Positions 8,815 through 17,838 of a stretch of 64,000 bases of DNA are shown here, piece by piece. The notes under the pieces were generated by a model. The model made no database searches, was not told the origin of the DNA, and was given only the letters and a program-made list of their open reading frames with translations. The position numbers and the translations under genes were made by a program. Numbering within the stretch: position 1 is the stretch's first letter; each line of letters opens with the position of its first letter. The DNA is taken from contig NZ_RKQJ01000001.1 in the NCBI RefSeq assembly GCF_003814515.1, positions 744,001-808,000 of the forward strand. Reading direction: 5' to 3'. The DNA is from Salinicoccus roseus (GTDB lineage Bacteria > Bacillota > Bacilli > Staphylococcales > Salinicoccaceae).

Positions 8815-10272
8815 TTACTCAAACAAATTTTTAAAGAGCTTCTTCATATATCCACGGTAGTCTTTCTGTTCGCCTTGGCCTGTCTCTTCGGAGCGACGGG
8901 TGACTTTTTCATCCGAGCGTTCCTCATCATATGCGTAGTCCGAATACTCCTCTTCAGCCGGCTGCTCCCCGCGGGATGCTTCAGACGGAAACTTGTAAGT
9001 TTCGCCCTGTTCCAGCTGATGGGTATTCTGCTCTTTACGTTTATTGAAAAGACCTGTGAAGAAGCTTCCTGAAGCCTCTCCATCACTTGAATCTACAGTA
9101 TTTTTCGACTCCGTACCATAATTATCAATTGTAACATACTCAAGGAGTTCATCAAACATTATTCCACTGGATACTGTGGAAATGACGCTTGAGAATTCCG
9201 GCTTGCGTGCGCCCATCTGGTTTGGAATATGGACTCTGATCTTCTCGGAGACGAGATCCTGGAGGAGCTCCTTGACGCCGAGCAGGTTTGCGGTGCCGCC
9301 CGTGACGACGAAGCCGCCATTCACCTTTGTGATGCGCTGCTCCTGCAGTGCTTCGAATACAGTCATTAACATTTCTTCCAGTCTCATCTCGATGATGTCC
9401 GCAAGGTCTTTTGGAGTCACTTCGATGTCCAGTTCACCGTCGCGCTGTGGGAGCCTGACGATATCCTCTGAGGATGCGAGGTCGTAGAAGGCATGGCCAT
9501 ACTGCTGCTTCGCCTTTTCTGCTGCTTCGAAAGTCGTGTTGAATGCTTCGGAGAGGTCATTTGTAATGTGGTTGCCCCCGACCGGGATGCTGTCTGCATA
9601 CTTTACTGTACCCCGCTCATAATAGCCGAACTGGGTCAGGTCTGCACCGATGTCGATGACCACACCGCCGAGTTCGACTTCAGATTCGCTCAGCACATGC
9701 TGATAGTTGACTGCGTCGGAATAGACGTCAAGGACTGTCAGTCCTGCATCTTCGACACATTTGACCGCGTTCATCAGGAGTGTCCTGTTCATCAGTATGA
9801 TGCCTGCCCGGACGAACAGCGACTGCGTCGCCATCATTTCCTTCGGATCCATCACTTCATGCAGGTCATCGACCTTGAAATGGATGGGATAGACCGTGAT
9901 GACTTCCCTGTCGCTGTGGACTTCCCGCTCACGGAGGGTCTCGAGCAGGTCTTCGATGTGCGTACCATTGATTTCTGTGGAGTTGCCGCCAAAACGCAGC
10001 TCCTCTTCCCCGATCTTGAATTCAGTTTCAGTAATGGGCATTTTTAAAAAGATTTCATCGATGTCCACACCGGATGAGATCTTTGCTTTTTTAACCGTAT
10101 CTATAATTGCATTTCTCGCCAGATCAAAATCTTTTATTTTCCCTTTGGATATTGCATCCGTGAAGGTCTGGCCAGTGCCTATGATGTTGACGCCATCATG
10201 GAATTTCTCACCAACGACCGCCTTCACACTCGCGGAACCGATATCCAGGGCAACATAATAATGTTCCTTCAA
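8815..10272 (-). CDS. ftsA: cell division protein FtsA
   Basis: A 485-aa actin-like ATPase that tethers FtsZ to the membrane. The N-terminal nucleotide-binding loop is YVALDIGSASVKAVVGE. Phosphate-2 and adenosine motifs are in VVIDIGADLTQFGYY and GGFVVTGGTANL. After the actin fold comes a long acidic, low-complexity tail (about residues 395-470), ending in an amphipathic membrane-targeting helix (YMKKLFKNLFE). The likely start is TTG, 8 nt after AGGAGG. It is preceded by the divIB terminator and probably has its own promoter. Confidence 0.96.
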   Translation of the reverse strand: MKEHYYVALDIGSASVKAVVGEKFHDGVNIIGTGQTFTDAISKGKIKDFDLARNAIIDTVKKAKISSGVDIDEIFLKMPITETEFKIGEEELRFGGNSTEINGTHIEDLLETLREREVHSDREVITVYPIHFKVDDLHEVMDPKEMMATQSLFVRAGIILMNRTLLMNAVKCVEDAGLTVLDVYSDAVNYQHVLSESEVELGGVVIDIGADLTQFGYYERGTVKYADSIPVGGNHITNDLSEAFNTTFEAAEKAKQQYGHAFYDLASSEDIVRLPQRDGELDIEVTPKDLADIIEMRLEEMLMTVFEALQEQRITKVNGGFVVTGGTANLLGVKELLQDLVSEKIRVHIPNQMGARKPEFSSVISTVSSGIMFDELLEYVTIDNYGTESKNTVDSSDGEASGSFFTGLFNKRKEQNTHQLEQGETYKFPSEASRGEQPAEEEYSDYAYDEERSDEKVTRRSEETGQGEQKDYRGYMKKLFKNLFE

Positions 10273-10307
10273 CTCATTTGCCTCCTAGCAAGCCTGTTTC
10301 AGCTGTA

Positions 10308-10350
10308 TCTATCATATAGTTTACATTATACTTTTTATATTGTGAACTAT
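10308..10350 (-). promoter_or_regulatory. possible promoter of ftsA-ftsZ
   Basis: The 115-bp gap before ftsA is AT-rich. On the minus strand it carries TTCACA, a 17-nt gap and TAAACT, and also an overlapping TATAAT. Which -10 is used is unclear. The presence of a terminator at the end of divIB makes some promoter here likely. Confidence 0.4.
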
Positions 10351-10371
10351 TTGCACTGAATAGTCCAGTAT

Positions 10372-10402
10372 AAAAACAGACGAGGAATCATTCTTCCCCG
10401 TC
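10372..10402 (-). terminator. terminator overlapping the divIB stop codon
   Basis: On the minus strand GACGGGGAA (the last divIB codons) pairs with TTCCTCGTC, followed by TGTTTTTATA. The stop codon lies in the loop, so ribosomes finishing divIB could influence folding. Confidence 0.7.
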
Positions 10403-11485
10403 TTCTGCTTCCCCGATATTTGAAAGGCTCTCCTTTACATCTCCGAGGGCCTGATTGACCTCTTCGATGTATGGTGCCTGGACAGGCGCCTCGTAGATGC
10501 CCGCCTTCACTTCCATAGCTTCGTCGCTGCCATATGGCAGGAAGCTGCTGCCGATCTCCAGATCGATGAGGCCGGATTGCGGATCGCCGATCTCCTCACG
10601 CATGCTCAGATAATAATTCATCTTCTCGTTTATCGTACGGTAGTCGGCGACGATCTCCTGACCGTCGTTCATGAACATGTGGATGCGTGTCGAGGAATTT
10701 TCCGACGGGCGGTAGTAGATTTCCGAGATGCCTTCCCGGATGTCCGGCTCTATATCATTCAGGCTCTCCACCATCCGGTCGAATTCACGGCCTTCAAAAT
10801 AGTGCAGGATTGGCGCCGAACCCGGAGTGGAGGGATAGCCGCGCAGCACCTGGGCATTTTCCAGGACCGGATAGTAGTCGCTGTTGTTGGCGACATATCC
10901 GACGGCCTGGTATTCCGTCACGGAAACATTGATGGTGTTCCACCACTCCCGCTCGATCTCCACTTCTTCGACAGCGGGCAGCATCGCGATGTTTTCGGTC
11001 GCCCGGGACAGGTTCGCGCTGAACATCCTGTCACCTGTGCCGAACTGCAGGCGCTCCTCCACTTCTTCATCACTGATGAGCTGGTTGCCGCTGATTTCTA
11101 TATTCTTCACTTCACTGGCACTGCTCGCCACGTACCAGATGAGCAGTCCAACCAGGGATACAAGGAGCATCAGCAGCATGAGGTAGAAGTGCGTCCGGGT
11201 AAACTTTAAACGGGGGCGCTTCCGCCTCTGTTTTTTTGGTGCATCCCTGTGCTTCTCCCTCGGCGCATAGGTCTCTATCTCTTCTTCATCCACATCATGA
11301 TGAGGGCCCGGGGGGCGGGCGCCTTCATTCTTCCCCTGATGGAATGTGGCCCTATGCGCTGTCGTGTCTTCTCCTGGATTGATTTCGGAGCCTCCCGAAG
11401 ATGAGCCGGCCGCCAGCCGTTCACGGGATGCCCTGGAACGCTTCAGTTTCTGCTTCATTTCTTCTACATCGGATCTTCCATTCAT
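10388..11485 (-). CDS. divIB: division protein DivIB/FtsQ
   Basis: A 365-aa bitopic protein. Residues ~1-110 are a long charged cytoplasmic segment (KKQRRKRPRLKF just before the membrane). One transmembrane helix follows (YLMLLMLLVSLVGLLIWYV), then the extracellular POTRA domain (VKNIEISGNQLISDEEVEE) and the FtsQ/DivIB domain. An acidic tail ends the protein. It works with FtsL and DivIC to activate septal wall synthesis. I prefer the ATG at 11485, which has GGGGGTG upstream; an ATG at 11506 overlaps the murD stop but has no good site. Confidence 0.92.
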   Translation of the reverse strand: MNGRSDVEEMKQKLKRSRASRERLAAGSSSGGSEINPGEDTTAHRATFHQGKNEGARPPGPHHDVDEEEIETYAPREKHRDAPKKQRRKRPRLKFTRTHFYLMLLMLLVSLVGLLIWYVASSASEVKNIEISGNQLISDEEVEERLQFGTGDRMFSANLSRATENIAMLPAVEEVEIEREWWNTINVSVTEYQAVGYVANNSDYYPVLENAQVLRGYPSTPGSAPILHYFEGREFDRMVESLNDIEPDIREGISEIYYRPSENSSTRIHMFMNDGQEIVADYRTINEKMNYYLSMREEIGDPQSGLIDLEIGSSFLPYGSDEAMEVKAGIYEAPVQAPYIEEVNQALGDVKESLSNIGEAEDGEE

Positions 11486-11502
11486 CGGCCCACCCCCTTC
11501 CT

Positions 11503-12837
11503 TCATTTCCCGAGCGTGCTGAATCCTTCTTTGAAATGGTCTCCCCGTGCTTCATAGTCCTTGTACTGGTCCCAGCTTGCACAGGCAGGGGAGAACAGCA
11601 CCACATCTCCCGCCTCTGCATACTGTGCTGCCTTGATGACCGCATCATGGGGGTGCTCGGCCAGTTCGACCGCCTTACCGGTCCGCTCAGCGAGCGCCTG
11701 GAACTTCTCCTTCGTCTCACCAAAAGTGATGATCATGGCCACGCTGTCCATCGAAGGGATGAGCCCGTCGAGGGACTGGCCGCGGTCGAGCCCGCCTGCA
11801 ATCCAGATGACCGGCGCCTGGAAGCTCTCCAGCGCAAACGTCGTGGCCAGGTTGTTCGTCGCCTTGGAGTCGTTGTAATAGGCGGCGCCTCTGTGCTCCC
11901 CAAGATATTCCATGCGGTGGGGGATGCTGCCGAAGTGCAACAGCGTCTCGCGGATACCGGCGTCGCTGGCCCCATGGTTCTTCGCCGCAAGGATGGCCGC
12001 CAGAATATTTTCATGGTTGTGGGCCCCCTGCAGCTTCACCTGATCGAGGGGGATCAGCGGTGTGCCCTTATGGACGATGACACCGTCCTTGATGCACGCT
12101 TCATGGTCGCCTTCCGCCGAAAAGTATTCCACATGCAGGCCGGGATGCCCATCAAGCATTTCCTTCTGCCTGCCATTGAAGATGACGGTCTGCGCTGCAT
12201 CCATATTGGAGATGAGGTTCATCTTCGCCTGGACATAGGCTTCCTTCGATCCATGATAGTCGATATGCGCTTCATAGATGTTCGTGAACACTGCGGTATC
12301 CGGGCAAAAGTCCCTGATGCCCATCAATTGGAATGAGGAAAGCTCCATGACAAGGATATCCTCCGCCGTCGCCTCCCGCACTGCTTCCGAAGCAGGATAG
12401 CCAATGTTGCCGCAGAGTATCGGCGACAGACCCGAGCGTTCGAGCATCTCGCCGATCAGGTGCGTCACCGTGGTCTTTCCGTTCGTTCCTGTAATCCCGA
12501 TGATCGGGGCGGGTGACATATGATAGGCGAGCTCGACATCTGTAATGACGGGTATCCCCCGCGTCTCCGCATCTTCAAGGAAGGGAATCGTGTATGGGAT
12601 GCCCGGATTCTTTACGATCAGTTCAGCATCATTCAGCAGGCTGGCCGGGTGGTGGCCATCCACTATCTCGACGCCCCAGCCCTTGAGCGTCTGTCTGATC
12701 TTTTCATCCGCGATGACTTCATTTGTCGTCAGTGTGATGTTTGCACCGAGTGATGCCAGGGCCGATACTGCACTCCGCCCGCTCCGGCCGTAGCCGAGGA
12801 CGATCACATTCTTATTTTCAAAACCGGCTGTATCCAT
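11503..12837 (-). CDS. murD: UDP-N-acetylmuramoyl-L-alanine--D-glutamate ligase
   Basis: A 444-aa Mur ligase that adds D-Glu to UDP-MurNAc-L-Ala. The N-terminal UDP-binding Rossmann loop GYGRSGRSA is at residues 15-23. The ATP-binding GTNGKTT is at residues 117-123, and the C-terminal domain carries HRMEYLG and DSKATN. The ATG at 12835-12837 lies one base after the mraY stop. A longer reading into mraY is unlikely. It sits between mraY and divIB as in staphylococci, with murE, murG and murC absent from the cluster, which is normal for this family. Confidence 0.97.
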   Translation of the reverse strand: MDTAGFENKNVIVLGYGRSGRSAVSALASLGANITLTTNEVIADEKIRQTLKGWGVEIVDGHHPASLLNDAELIVKNPGIPYTIPFLEDAETRGIPVITDVELAYHMSPAPIIGITGTNGKTTVTHLIGEMLERSGLSPILCGNIGYPASEAVREATAEDILVMELSSFQLMGIRDFCPDTAVFTNIYEAHIDYHGSKEAYVQAKMNLISNMDAAQTVIFNGRQKEMLDGHPGLHVEYFSAEGDHEACIKDGVIVHKGTPLIPLDQVKLQGAHNHENILAAILAAKNHGASDAGIRETLLHFGSIPHRMEYLGEHRGAAYYNDSKATNNLATTFALESFQAPVIWIAGGLDRGQSLDGLIPSMDSVAMIITFGETKEKFQALAERTGKAVELAEHPHDAVIKAAQYAEAGDVVLFSPACASWDQYKDYEARGDHFKEGFSTLGK

Positions 12838-12838
12838 T

Positions 12839-13801
12839 CTATAACGCCCCCAATAGCACACCGATTGCGCCTGCCACTATGCCCACCGTCCAGAATACGA
12901 GGACGATCTTCCATTCGCTCCAGCCACTGAGTTCAAAATGGTGGTGTATCGGTGTCATCTTGAATATCCTTCTGCCCGTCATCTTGTATGAAGCAACCTG
13001 CAGCATCACAGAAGCCGTCTCTATGACGAAGACGATTCCGATGAGAAGCAGCAAAAGACTTTCATTCAGCATGATCGAGACGGTGGCGATGATGCCGCCC
13101 AGCGCAAGCGACCCCGTGTCTCCCATGAAGAGCTTCGCCGGATATTTGTTGTATATCAGAAATCCTGCCAGCGCACCGATCAGGATCATCAGGAAAAGGA
13201 CGATCTCCATTTCCCCGCGTGTCCATGCGATGACGAGAAAACTTGAAAATGCAATGATCGAAAGTCCTGTTGCCAAGCCGTCGAGGCCATCCGTCAGATT
13301 CACCGCATTCGAGAAGCCGACCTGCCAGAAGACGATCCACAGGACGAACAGTACACCGAGCGGAATGTCGAAATCCGTGCCCGGGATATGGATGCCTGCA
13401 GCAATATCCGGAATCGCCCGGGTCATGATGAAGTAGACGATTACGGAAACCACGATCTGGGCCAGGAACTTCTGCTTGGAAGAGAGTCCCTTGTTGTCCT
13501 TCTTGACGACGATGATGTAGTCGTCTATGAAGCCGATCAGCCCGAAGCCTACGGTGACGATCACCATGACCAGCATCTTGTAGGCATCATCGACCAGCGG
13601 CAGGGCGATGACCGACAGCACGATTGCAGGAATGAGGTACGTCAGCCCCCCCATCGTCGGCGTACCGGTCTTCACCTGGTGGCTCTGCGGTCCTTCCACC
13701 CTGATGGATTGGCCGAACTTCATCCGCTTCAGCAGCGGAATTGTCAACGGCACCAGAATGGCAGTCAAGATAAATGCGATGAATAGAAATAAGTAGTTCA
13801 T
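12839..13801 (-). CDS. mraY: phospho-N-acetylmuramoyl-pentapeptide transferase
   Basis: A 320-aa polytopic enzyme making lipid I from UDP-MurNAc-pentapeptide and undecaprenyl phosphate. About ten membrane helices are visible. Catalytic motifs are FIDDYI with KKDNKGLSSKQKF (first Asp-rich loop), NLTDGLDGLA, FMGDTGSLALGG and the C-terminal histidine cluster TPIHHHFELSG. The ATG at 13801 follows GAGGAGGA. It is 11 nt after pbp1 and directly abuts murD. Confidence 0.98.
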   Translation of the reverse strand: MNYLFLFIAFILTAILVPLTIPLLKRMKFGQSIRVEGPQSHQVKTGTPTMGGLTYLIPAIVLSVIALPLVDDAYKMLVMVIVTVGFGLIGFIDDYIIVVKKDNKGLSSKQKFLAQIVVSVIVYFIMTRAIPDIAAGIHIPGTDFDIPLGVLFVLWIVFWQVGFSNAVNLTDGLDGLATGLSIIAFSSFLVIAWTRGEMEIVLFLMILIGALAGFLIYNKYPAKLFMGDTGSLALGGIIATVSIMLNESLLLLLIGIVFVIETASVMLQVASYKMTGRRIFKMTPIHHHFELSGWSEWKIVLVFWTVGIVAGAIGVLLGAL

Positions 13802-13812
13802 TGTGTCCTCCT

Positions 13813-15963
13813 CTAGTCTGCTGGATCATTGGATGACAGGGTGAATTCGACTGCTGCTTCATCACCCAGTACAGTACCCGGTGCAATGGACTGTGATTTC
13901 ACATATCCTTCGCCCTCTGTGGATACATCCATATCCATGAATGTTCCAAACATGATTGCCTCTCGCTTGGATAGCCCCGTAAGGTCAGGCATCTTTGCTT
14001 CCCCTTCGGTTTTCACGAAGAAGGTTTCATATGGTAATAGTCTATCATTTTTTGGATGATGGTCGATAATCTCTTCCCCATCACCGACGACGATGGTCTG
14101 TATCGTGTCGGCGGATGCCGGGGCAGCTTCTGAAAGCTTTTTGCCGCTGTAGTCTCCGACTTCGGTGACCTCAGCCGTCTGATCATCATCGGCTCCTCCG
14201 ACGTTCAGGTATTTAAGCGTCCGCTCCATCAATGGATTGAACCCCGGCATGACGCCGATGTCCCAAGTATCCTGCTTGTTCTTCGAAGCGAGCTTCACAC
14301 CGTAATAGACGATGACTTCAGGGTCATCTTCCGGAGCATAGCCGATGAAGGATGTCAGGAATTCATATGGCCCATCCATGTAGCCGCCGCCTTCAGGATC
14401 GATCACCTGGGCAGTACCCGATTTTCCTGCAACTTCGTAGTCATCGAGCTGATACTGCGGATTCCTCTCCATCGAGCCGCCGACGAATGTATTGATCTCT
14501 TCCTGGGTCTTTTGGGCCGCCTCTTCGGATATCACCTGGCGTACCACCGACTCTTCACCCTTATGGAGCACTTCACCGGTGGCGCTGTCGGTGATCGATT
14601 CGACCACGTACGGCTTCTTCATCTTGCCATCATTCAATATCGCAGTCATCCCCTGGATCATCTGGATCGGGGTGACGGTCGATGTCTGTCCGAAAGAAGT
14701 CGTCTTCCGCTGCAGCGGATCGTCCCATGCGAGGGTGCCGGACTGTTCATTCGGGAATTCGGAACCGGTCGGTTCGCCGAAACCGAATTTGCGGTAGTAG
14801 TCGAGCATCGCATCCTCACCGACTTTATCCTGCAGTATCATCATCAGGGCATTGGAGGAATATTGCATGCCTTCATTGTACGTGATGTTCCCCCAGCCTT
14901 CCTCTTCCCAGTCATAGATGGTATGGCCGTTGACGTCGAATGATCCGGATTCATATGTTGCATTTGGATCGTAGACGCCTGCATCAATCGCTGCAGCCAG
15001 GCCGAACACCTTGAAGGTCGATCCCGGTTCGAATGAGTACTGGTACAGCATGTTGAGCCAGCTGTTGCCGAACCCTTCCCGGGTCCTCGGGTTGAATGAA
15101 GGACGCTGGCCGCTCGCCAGTATTTCACCGCTTTCTGCATCCGCAACGACGGCGAACAGCTCCTCCGGCTCGAAATGCTCTTCCATGGTATCCAGGGAGT
15201 CCTCCAGATAGAGCTGGATATTGGAGTCGATGGTCAGCTTCATGTCCGCCCCGTCCTTCGGCGGTTCGACTGTATCGGTGCCCGGTACGATATAGCCCCA
15301 CAGGTCTTTCGTGTAGTCCGTCGTGCCGTCCTCCCCCTGCAGCAGGTCGTCATAGGCCCGCTCCAGTCCAAGCTGGCCCTCCAGTTCATCCGTTCCCTCA
15401 CCCTTTTCGGCATAGCCGATGAGGTGTGAGGCGAAGTCGCCATTCGGATAGAAGCGCTTGGTCTCTGCTTCAAAGACGAGGCCTGGGATCTCTGCATCTT
15501 CAAGTGCATTCTTCTGATTGTAGGAGATGTCCCGCCCTTTCTTGCCGAGCTCGACCTGGAAACGTTCCTCCTCTATGCCTTCCTCAATCCGTTCCTTTAT
15601 TTCAGATGCTTCCATATCTATGATCTCCGCCAGTGCTTCGGCGGTCTCCTTTGGATCGGTCACATGGTTCGGATAGTCTGAATCCGTAATCAGCGCAAGC
15701 CGATATGCTTCCATATCGCTCGCCAGAACGTTGCCTTCTCTGTCGAGTATCTCACCACGTTGACCTTCGTTCACTGCGGTGCGGCTGAACTTGTCATGGC
15801 CATGGGCAACGAGGTCCTCATCATCCAGCGTCTTGTTTATCATGAGATAGCTGAACTGCCAAAATATGCATAGAAAAAGCACTCCTATACCAAGGTAGAT
15901 TAGGAGCGCACCAACTGATAGCGTTTTAGTTTTCTCACCAAGTCTGATTCTAATCCTTGCCAT
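13813..15963 (-). CDS. pbpA: septal transpeptidase PBP1 (FtsI-like) with PASTA domains
   Basis: A 716-aa class B penicillin-binding protein. It has a short cytoplasmic N-terminus, one membrane helix (~20-42), a dimerisation domain, and the transpeptidase domain. Catalytic motifs are STFK (S315), SSN (369-371) and KSGTA (514-518). The C-terminus holds two PASTA-like repeats; the second is clearest (KMPDLTGLSKREA). This matches staphylococcal PBP1, which works with FtsW at the septum. The ATG at 15961-15963 lies inside the end of ftsL (14-nt overlap). A TTG four codons earlier is less likely. Confidence 0.95.
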   Translation of the reverse strand: MARIRIRLGEKTKTLSVGALLIYLGIGVLFLCIFWQFSYLMINKTLDDEDLVAHGHDKFSRTAVNEGQRGEILDREGNVLASDMEAYRLALITDSDYPNHVTDPKETAEALAEIIDMEASEIKERIEEGIEEERFQVELGKKGRDISYNQKNALEDAEIPGLVFEAETKRFYPNGDFASHLIGYAEKGEGTDELEGQLGLERAYDDLLQGEDGTTDYTKDLWGYIVPGTDTVEPPKDGADMKLTIDSNIQLYLEDSLDTMEEHFEPEELFAVVADAESGEILASGQRPSFNPRTREGFGNSWLNMLYQYSFEPGSTFKVFGLAAAIDAGVYDPNATYESGSFDVNGHTIYDWEEEGWGNITYNEGMQYSSNALMMILQDKVGEDAMLDYYRKFGFGEPTGSEFPNEQSGTLAWDDPLQRKTTSFGQTSTVTPIQMIQGMTAILNDGKMKKPYVVESITDSATGEVLHKGEESVVRQVISEEAAQKTQEEINTFVGGSMERNPQYQLDDYEVAGKSGTAQVIDPEGGGYMDGPYEFLTSFIGYAPEDDPEVIVYYGVKLASKNKQDTWDIGVMPGFNPLMERTLKYLNVGGADDDQTAEVTEVGDYSGKKLSEAAPASADTIQTIVVGDGEEIIDHHPKNDRLLPYETFFVKTEGEAKMPDLTGLSKREAIMFGTFMDMDVSTEGEGYVKSQSIAPGTVLGDEAAVEFTLSSNDPAD

Positions 15964-16321
15964 ACTTCTCAGCAACCTTTACATTTCCATTGTCCAGATC
16001 CAGCCCGAGTTCATTTGCTTTTTCATAGATCTTGTCATAGGAGGCAAGGTCGGTCACTTCGGTCTTGAGCTCGCCGATTTCACCCTCCATGACTGCTATT
16101 TCACTTTCCACCTGGGTCTTCTCCGTCTGCAGGGAATAGGCTTCCATCTTCAATGACAGTACATAGACCGCCACTGCTGCAATCAGGGCAAACAGCATCA
16201 AATATACGAGCGTCTCGAATTTCTTGAGTCCAACAACGCGGCTGGCCTTTCTGGTCCCCTGGGCCGGATCCTGTTCTGTATGCGGACGCGGCAGGGTCTG
16301 ATGATAGCGTTCTACTGCCAT
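15950..16321 (-). CDS. ftsL: cell division protein FtsL
   Basis: A 123-aa small bitopic protein with a cytoplasmic N-terminus, one membrane helix (about residues 38-56) and an extracellular leucine-zipper-like coiled coil (LQTEKTQVESEIAVMEGEIGE, shown by its heptads). Its identity rests on topology, size and its place between rsmH and pbp1. It should form the FtsL-DivIC-DivIB complex. GGAGTG precedes the ATG. Confidence 0.88.
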   Translation of the reverse strand: MAVERYHQTLPRPHTEQDPAQGTRKASRVVGLKKFETLVYLMLFALIAAVAVYVLSLKMEAYSLQTEKTQVESEIAVMEGEIGELKTEVTDLASYDKIYEKANELGLDLDNGNVKVAEKYGKD

Positions 16322-16332
16322 AATAACACTCC

Positions 16333-17262
16333 CTATTTTTGCTTCTCAGCAATTCTCAACTTTGCACTGCGCGCACGTGGATTGCCTTCTATTGCCGCAT
16401 CGTCTGCAACGATCGGCTTCTTGTTGACCCGCTTCAGGATGGGCTCGTAGGCTTCGGGAATGATCGGCATGTTACGCGGGAGCTCGGGCCCGGATTCATA
16501 TTCCACAAACATCTGCTTGCATATCCGGTCTTCCAGGGAATGGAAAGTGATTACGGATACCCTCCCCTTCCTGTTCAGCAGATCGATCGCCTGCTCGAGG
16601 GACCGCTCGAATACTCCCAGCTCATCGTTCACTGCAATTCTCAGTGCCTGGAACACGCGCTTTGCAGGATGCCCGCCCGTCCTTCTGAATTTATGCGGAA
16701 TCTGCGACTTTATGATTTCCGTAAGCTCAGTGGTCGTTTCTATCGGTTTCTCCTTGCGGACACGCTCGATTTCCCTTGCAATCTTTTTCGAGAACTTCTC
16801 TTCTCCGTATCTGAAGAAGATGCCCACCAGCTGCTCGTAAGTGTATGTATTCACGATTTCATGGGCATCGAGCGACTGGCCCTGATCCATCCTCATGTCG
16901 AGTCTGGCTTCCTTCGAATGGCTGAAGCCCCTTTCAGTCATATCCAGCTGTGGACTGGATACGCCCAAATCGTATAGTATGCCATCCACTCCCGTGATTC
17001 CCCGGCTGGACAGTTCTTCCTTCAGGTGTTCAAAGTTGGAATGTATAAGCGTGAGGTTCCCGATGTCTTCAAATCTCTCCTGCGCGTTCTGAATCGCCCA
17101 GCTATCCTGATCAAATGCGTACAGGTGTCCTGTTGTCAATTGTTCAAGGATATAGGCACTATGCCCTCCGCCACCGAGAGTGGCATCGACATAGATGCCG
17201 TCTGGACGGATATTCAGCCCGTCCACTGTTTCTTCCAATAGAACGGTATCGTGCCTGAACAT
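16333..17262 (-). CDS. rsmH: 16S rRNA (cytosine-1402-N4) methyltransferase
   Basis: A 309-aa SAM-dependent methyltransferase (MraW family). The N-terminus [13 protein letters not shown] is the family signature. The SAM motif [10 protein letters not shown] is near residue 26, followed by [12 protein letters not shown] and [18 protein letters not shown]. It methylates N4 of C1402 in the ribosomal decoding centre. It lies between mraZ and ftsL, 11 nt after mraZ and 11 nt before ftsL. Confidence 0.97.
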   Translation of the reverse strand: MFRHDTVLLEETVDGLNIRPDGIYVDATLGGGGHSAYILEQLTTGHLYAFDQDSWAIQNAQERFEDIGNLTLIHSNFEHLKEELSSRGITGVDGILYDLGVSSPQLDMTERGFSHSKEARLDMRMDQGQSLDAHEIVNTYTYEQLVGIFFRYGEEKFSKKIAREIERVRKEKPIETTTELTEIIKSQIPHKFRRTGGHPAKRVFQALRIAVNDELGVFERSLEQAIDLLNRKGRVSVITFHSLEDRICKQMFVEYESGPELPRNMPIIPEAYEPILKRVNKKPIVADDAAIEGNPRARSAKLRIAEKQK

Positions 17263-17273
17263 ATCCTCACATC

Positions 17274-17705
17274 CTATAAGTCAAAGTCAATTAGTTCTTC
17301 TGCTATATCTTCATAATGGGATTCCGATTCCTCGTAGAAGGAGTCCCATTTCTCTGTACTCCATATTTCAATCCTGTGGGAGACCCCGATTACCGTACAT
17401 TCCTTGGTCAGATCGGCGTACTCCCTTAAGTTCGTTGGAATATTGATTCTGCCCTGCTTGTCCACTTCGACTTCGGTTGCCCCAGAAAAGAACATCCTCA
17501 TGAACTTTCTGGCGTCCTTTTTAGTCAGTGGCAGAGCACTCATCCGCTTTTCTATCTGCGCCCATTCCTCCAATGTGTATCCGAACAGGCACTGATCAAG
17601 GCCCCGGGTGATGATGAACTGGCCATTCAGGTCATCCCTGAACTTGCTCGGGACGATCAGGCGCCCCTTTGCATCAAGCTGATGCTTGAATTCTCCCATG
17701 AACAT
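17274..17705 (-). CDS. mraZ: transcriptional regulator MraZ
   Basis: A 143-aa protein, the usual length, with two AbrB-like SpoVT folds. Each has its signature: [16 protein letters not shown] and [18 protein letters not shown]. MraZ proteins form rings and bind tandem short repeats upstream of their own operon. The ATG at 17703-17705 follows GAGGTGA and gives the staphylococcal N-terminus MFMGEF. It heads the division and cell-wall cluster; candidate operator repeats lie just upstream at 17735-17758. Confidence 0.97.
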   Translation of the reverse strand: MFMGEFKHQLDAKGRLIVPSKFRDDLNGQFIITRGLDQCLFGYTLEEWAQIEKRMSALPLTKKDARKFMRMFFSGATEVEVDKQGRINIPTNLREYADLTKECTVIGVSHRIEIWSTEKWDSFYEESESHYEDIAEELIDFDL

Positions 17706-17734
17706 CAAATCACCTCGCCTATACAAATAATTTA

Positions 17735-17758
17735 CCACATCTCCCCACTCTGTACCAC
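17735..17758 (-). promoter_or_regulatory. candidate MraZ operator: three GTGG repeats, 10-bp period
   Basis: On the minus strand GTGG occurs at 17755-17758, 17745-17748 and 17735-17738, each exactly 10 bp from the next. This places the repeats on one face of the helix, directly downstream of the -10 at 17761-17766. Known MraZ boxes are tandem TGGG/GTGG-type repeats with 10-bp spacing. Function here is inferred. Confidence 0.7.
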
Positions 17759-17760
17759 AA

Positions 17761-17766
17761 ATTATA
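17761..17766 (-). promoter_or_regulatory. -10 element of the mraZ promoter
   Basis: TATAAT on the minus strand. Seventeen bases upstream is only a poor -35 (GTAATT), so the promoter may need help or be weak. Its position against the GTGG repeats supports it. Confidence 0.5.
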
Positions 17767-17796
17767 TGCTATCCAGTGAATTTAATTACCAGAACA

Positions 17797-17834
17797 GAAA
17801 AAAGACAGCTTTCATATCCAATGAAAGCTGTCTT
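17797..17834 (-). terminator. terminator after bshC
   Basis: A 13-bp perfect stem (AGACAGCTTTCAT and its complement) around a short loop, followed on the minus strand by TTTTTTCTG. It isolates bshC from the mraZ operon. Confidence 0.88.
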
Positions 17835-17838
17835 TCGG

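Noticed and set aside
7788-8834. 348-codon plus-strand ORF opposite ftsZ
   Set aside because: Ser/Thr/Ala-rich shadow created by the GC-biased third positions of ftsZ; no homologous-looking motif and no start signal.
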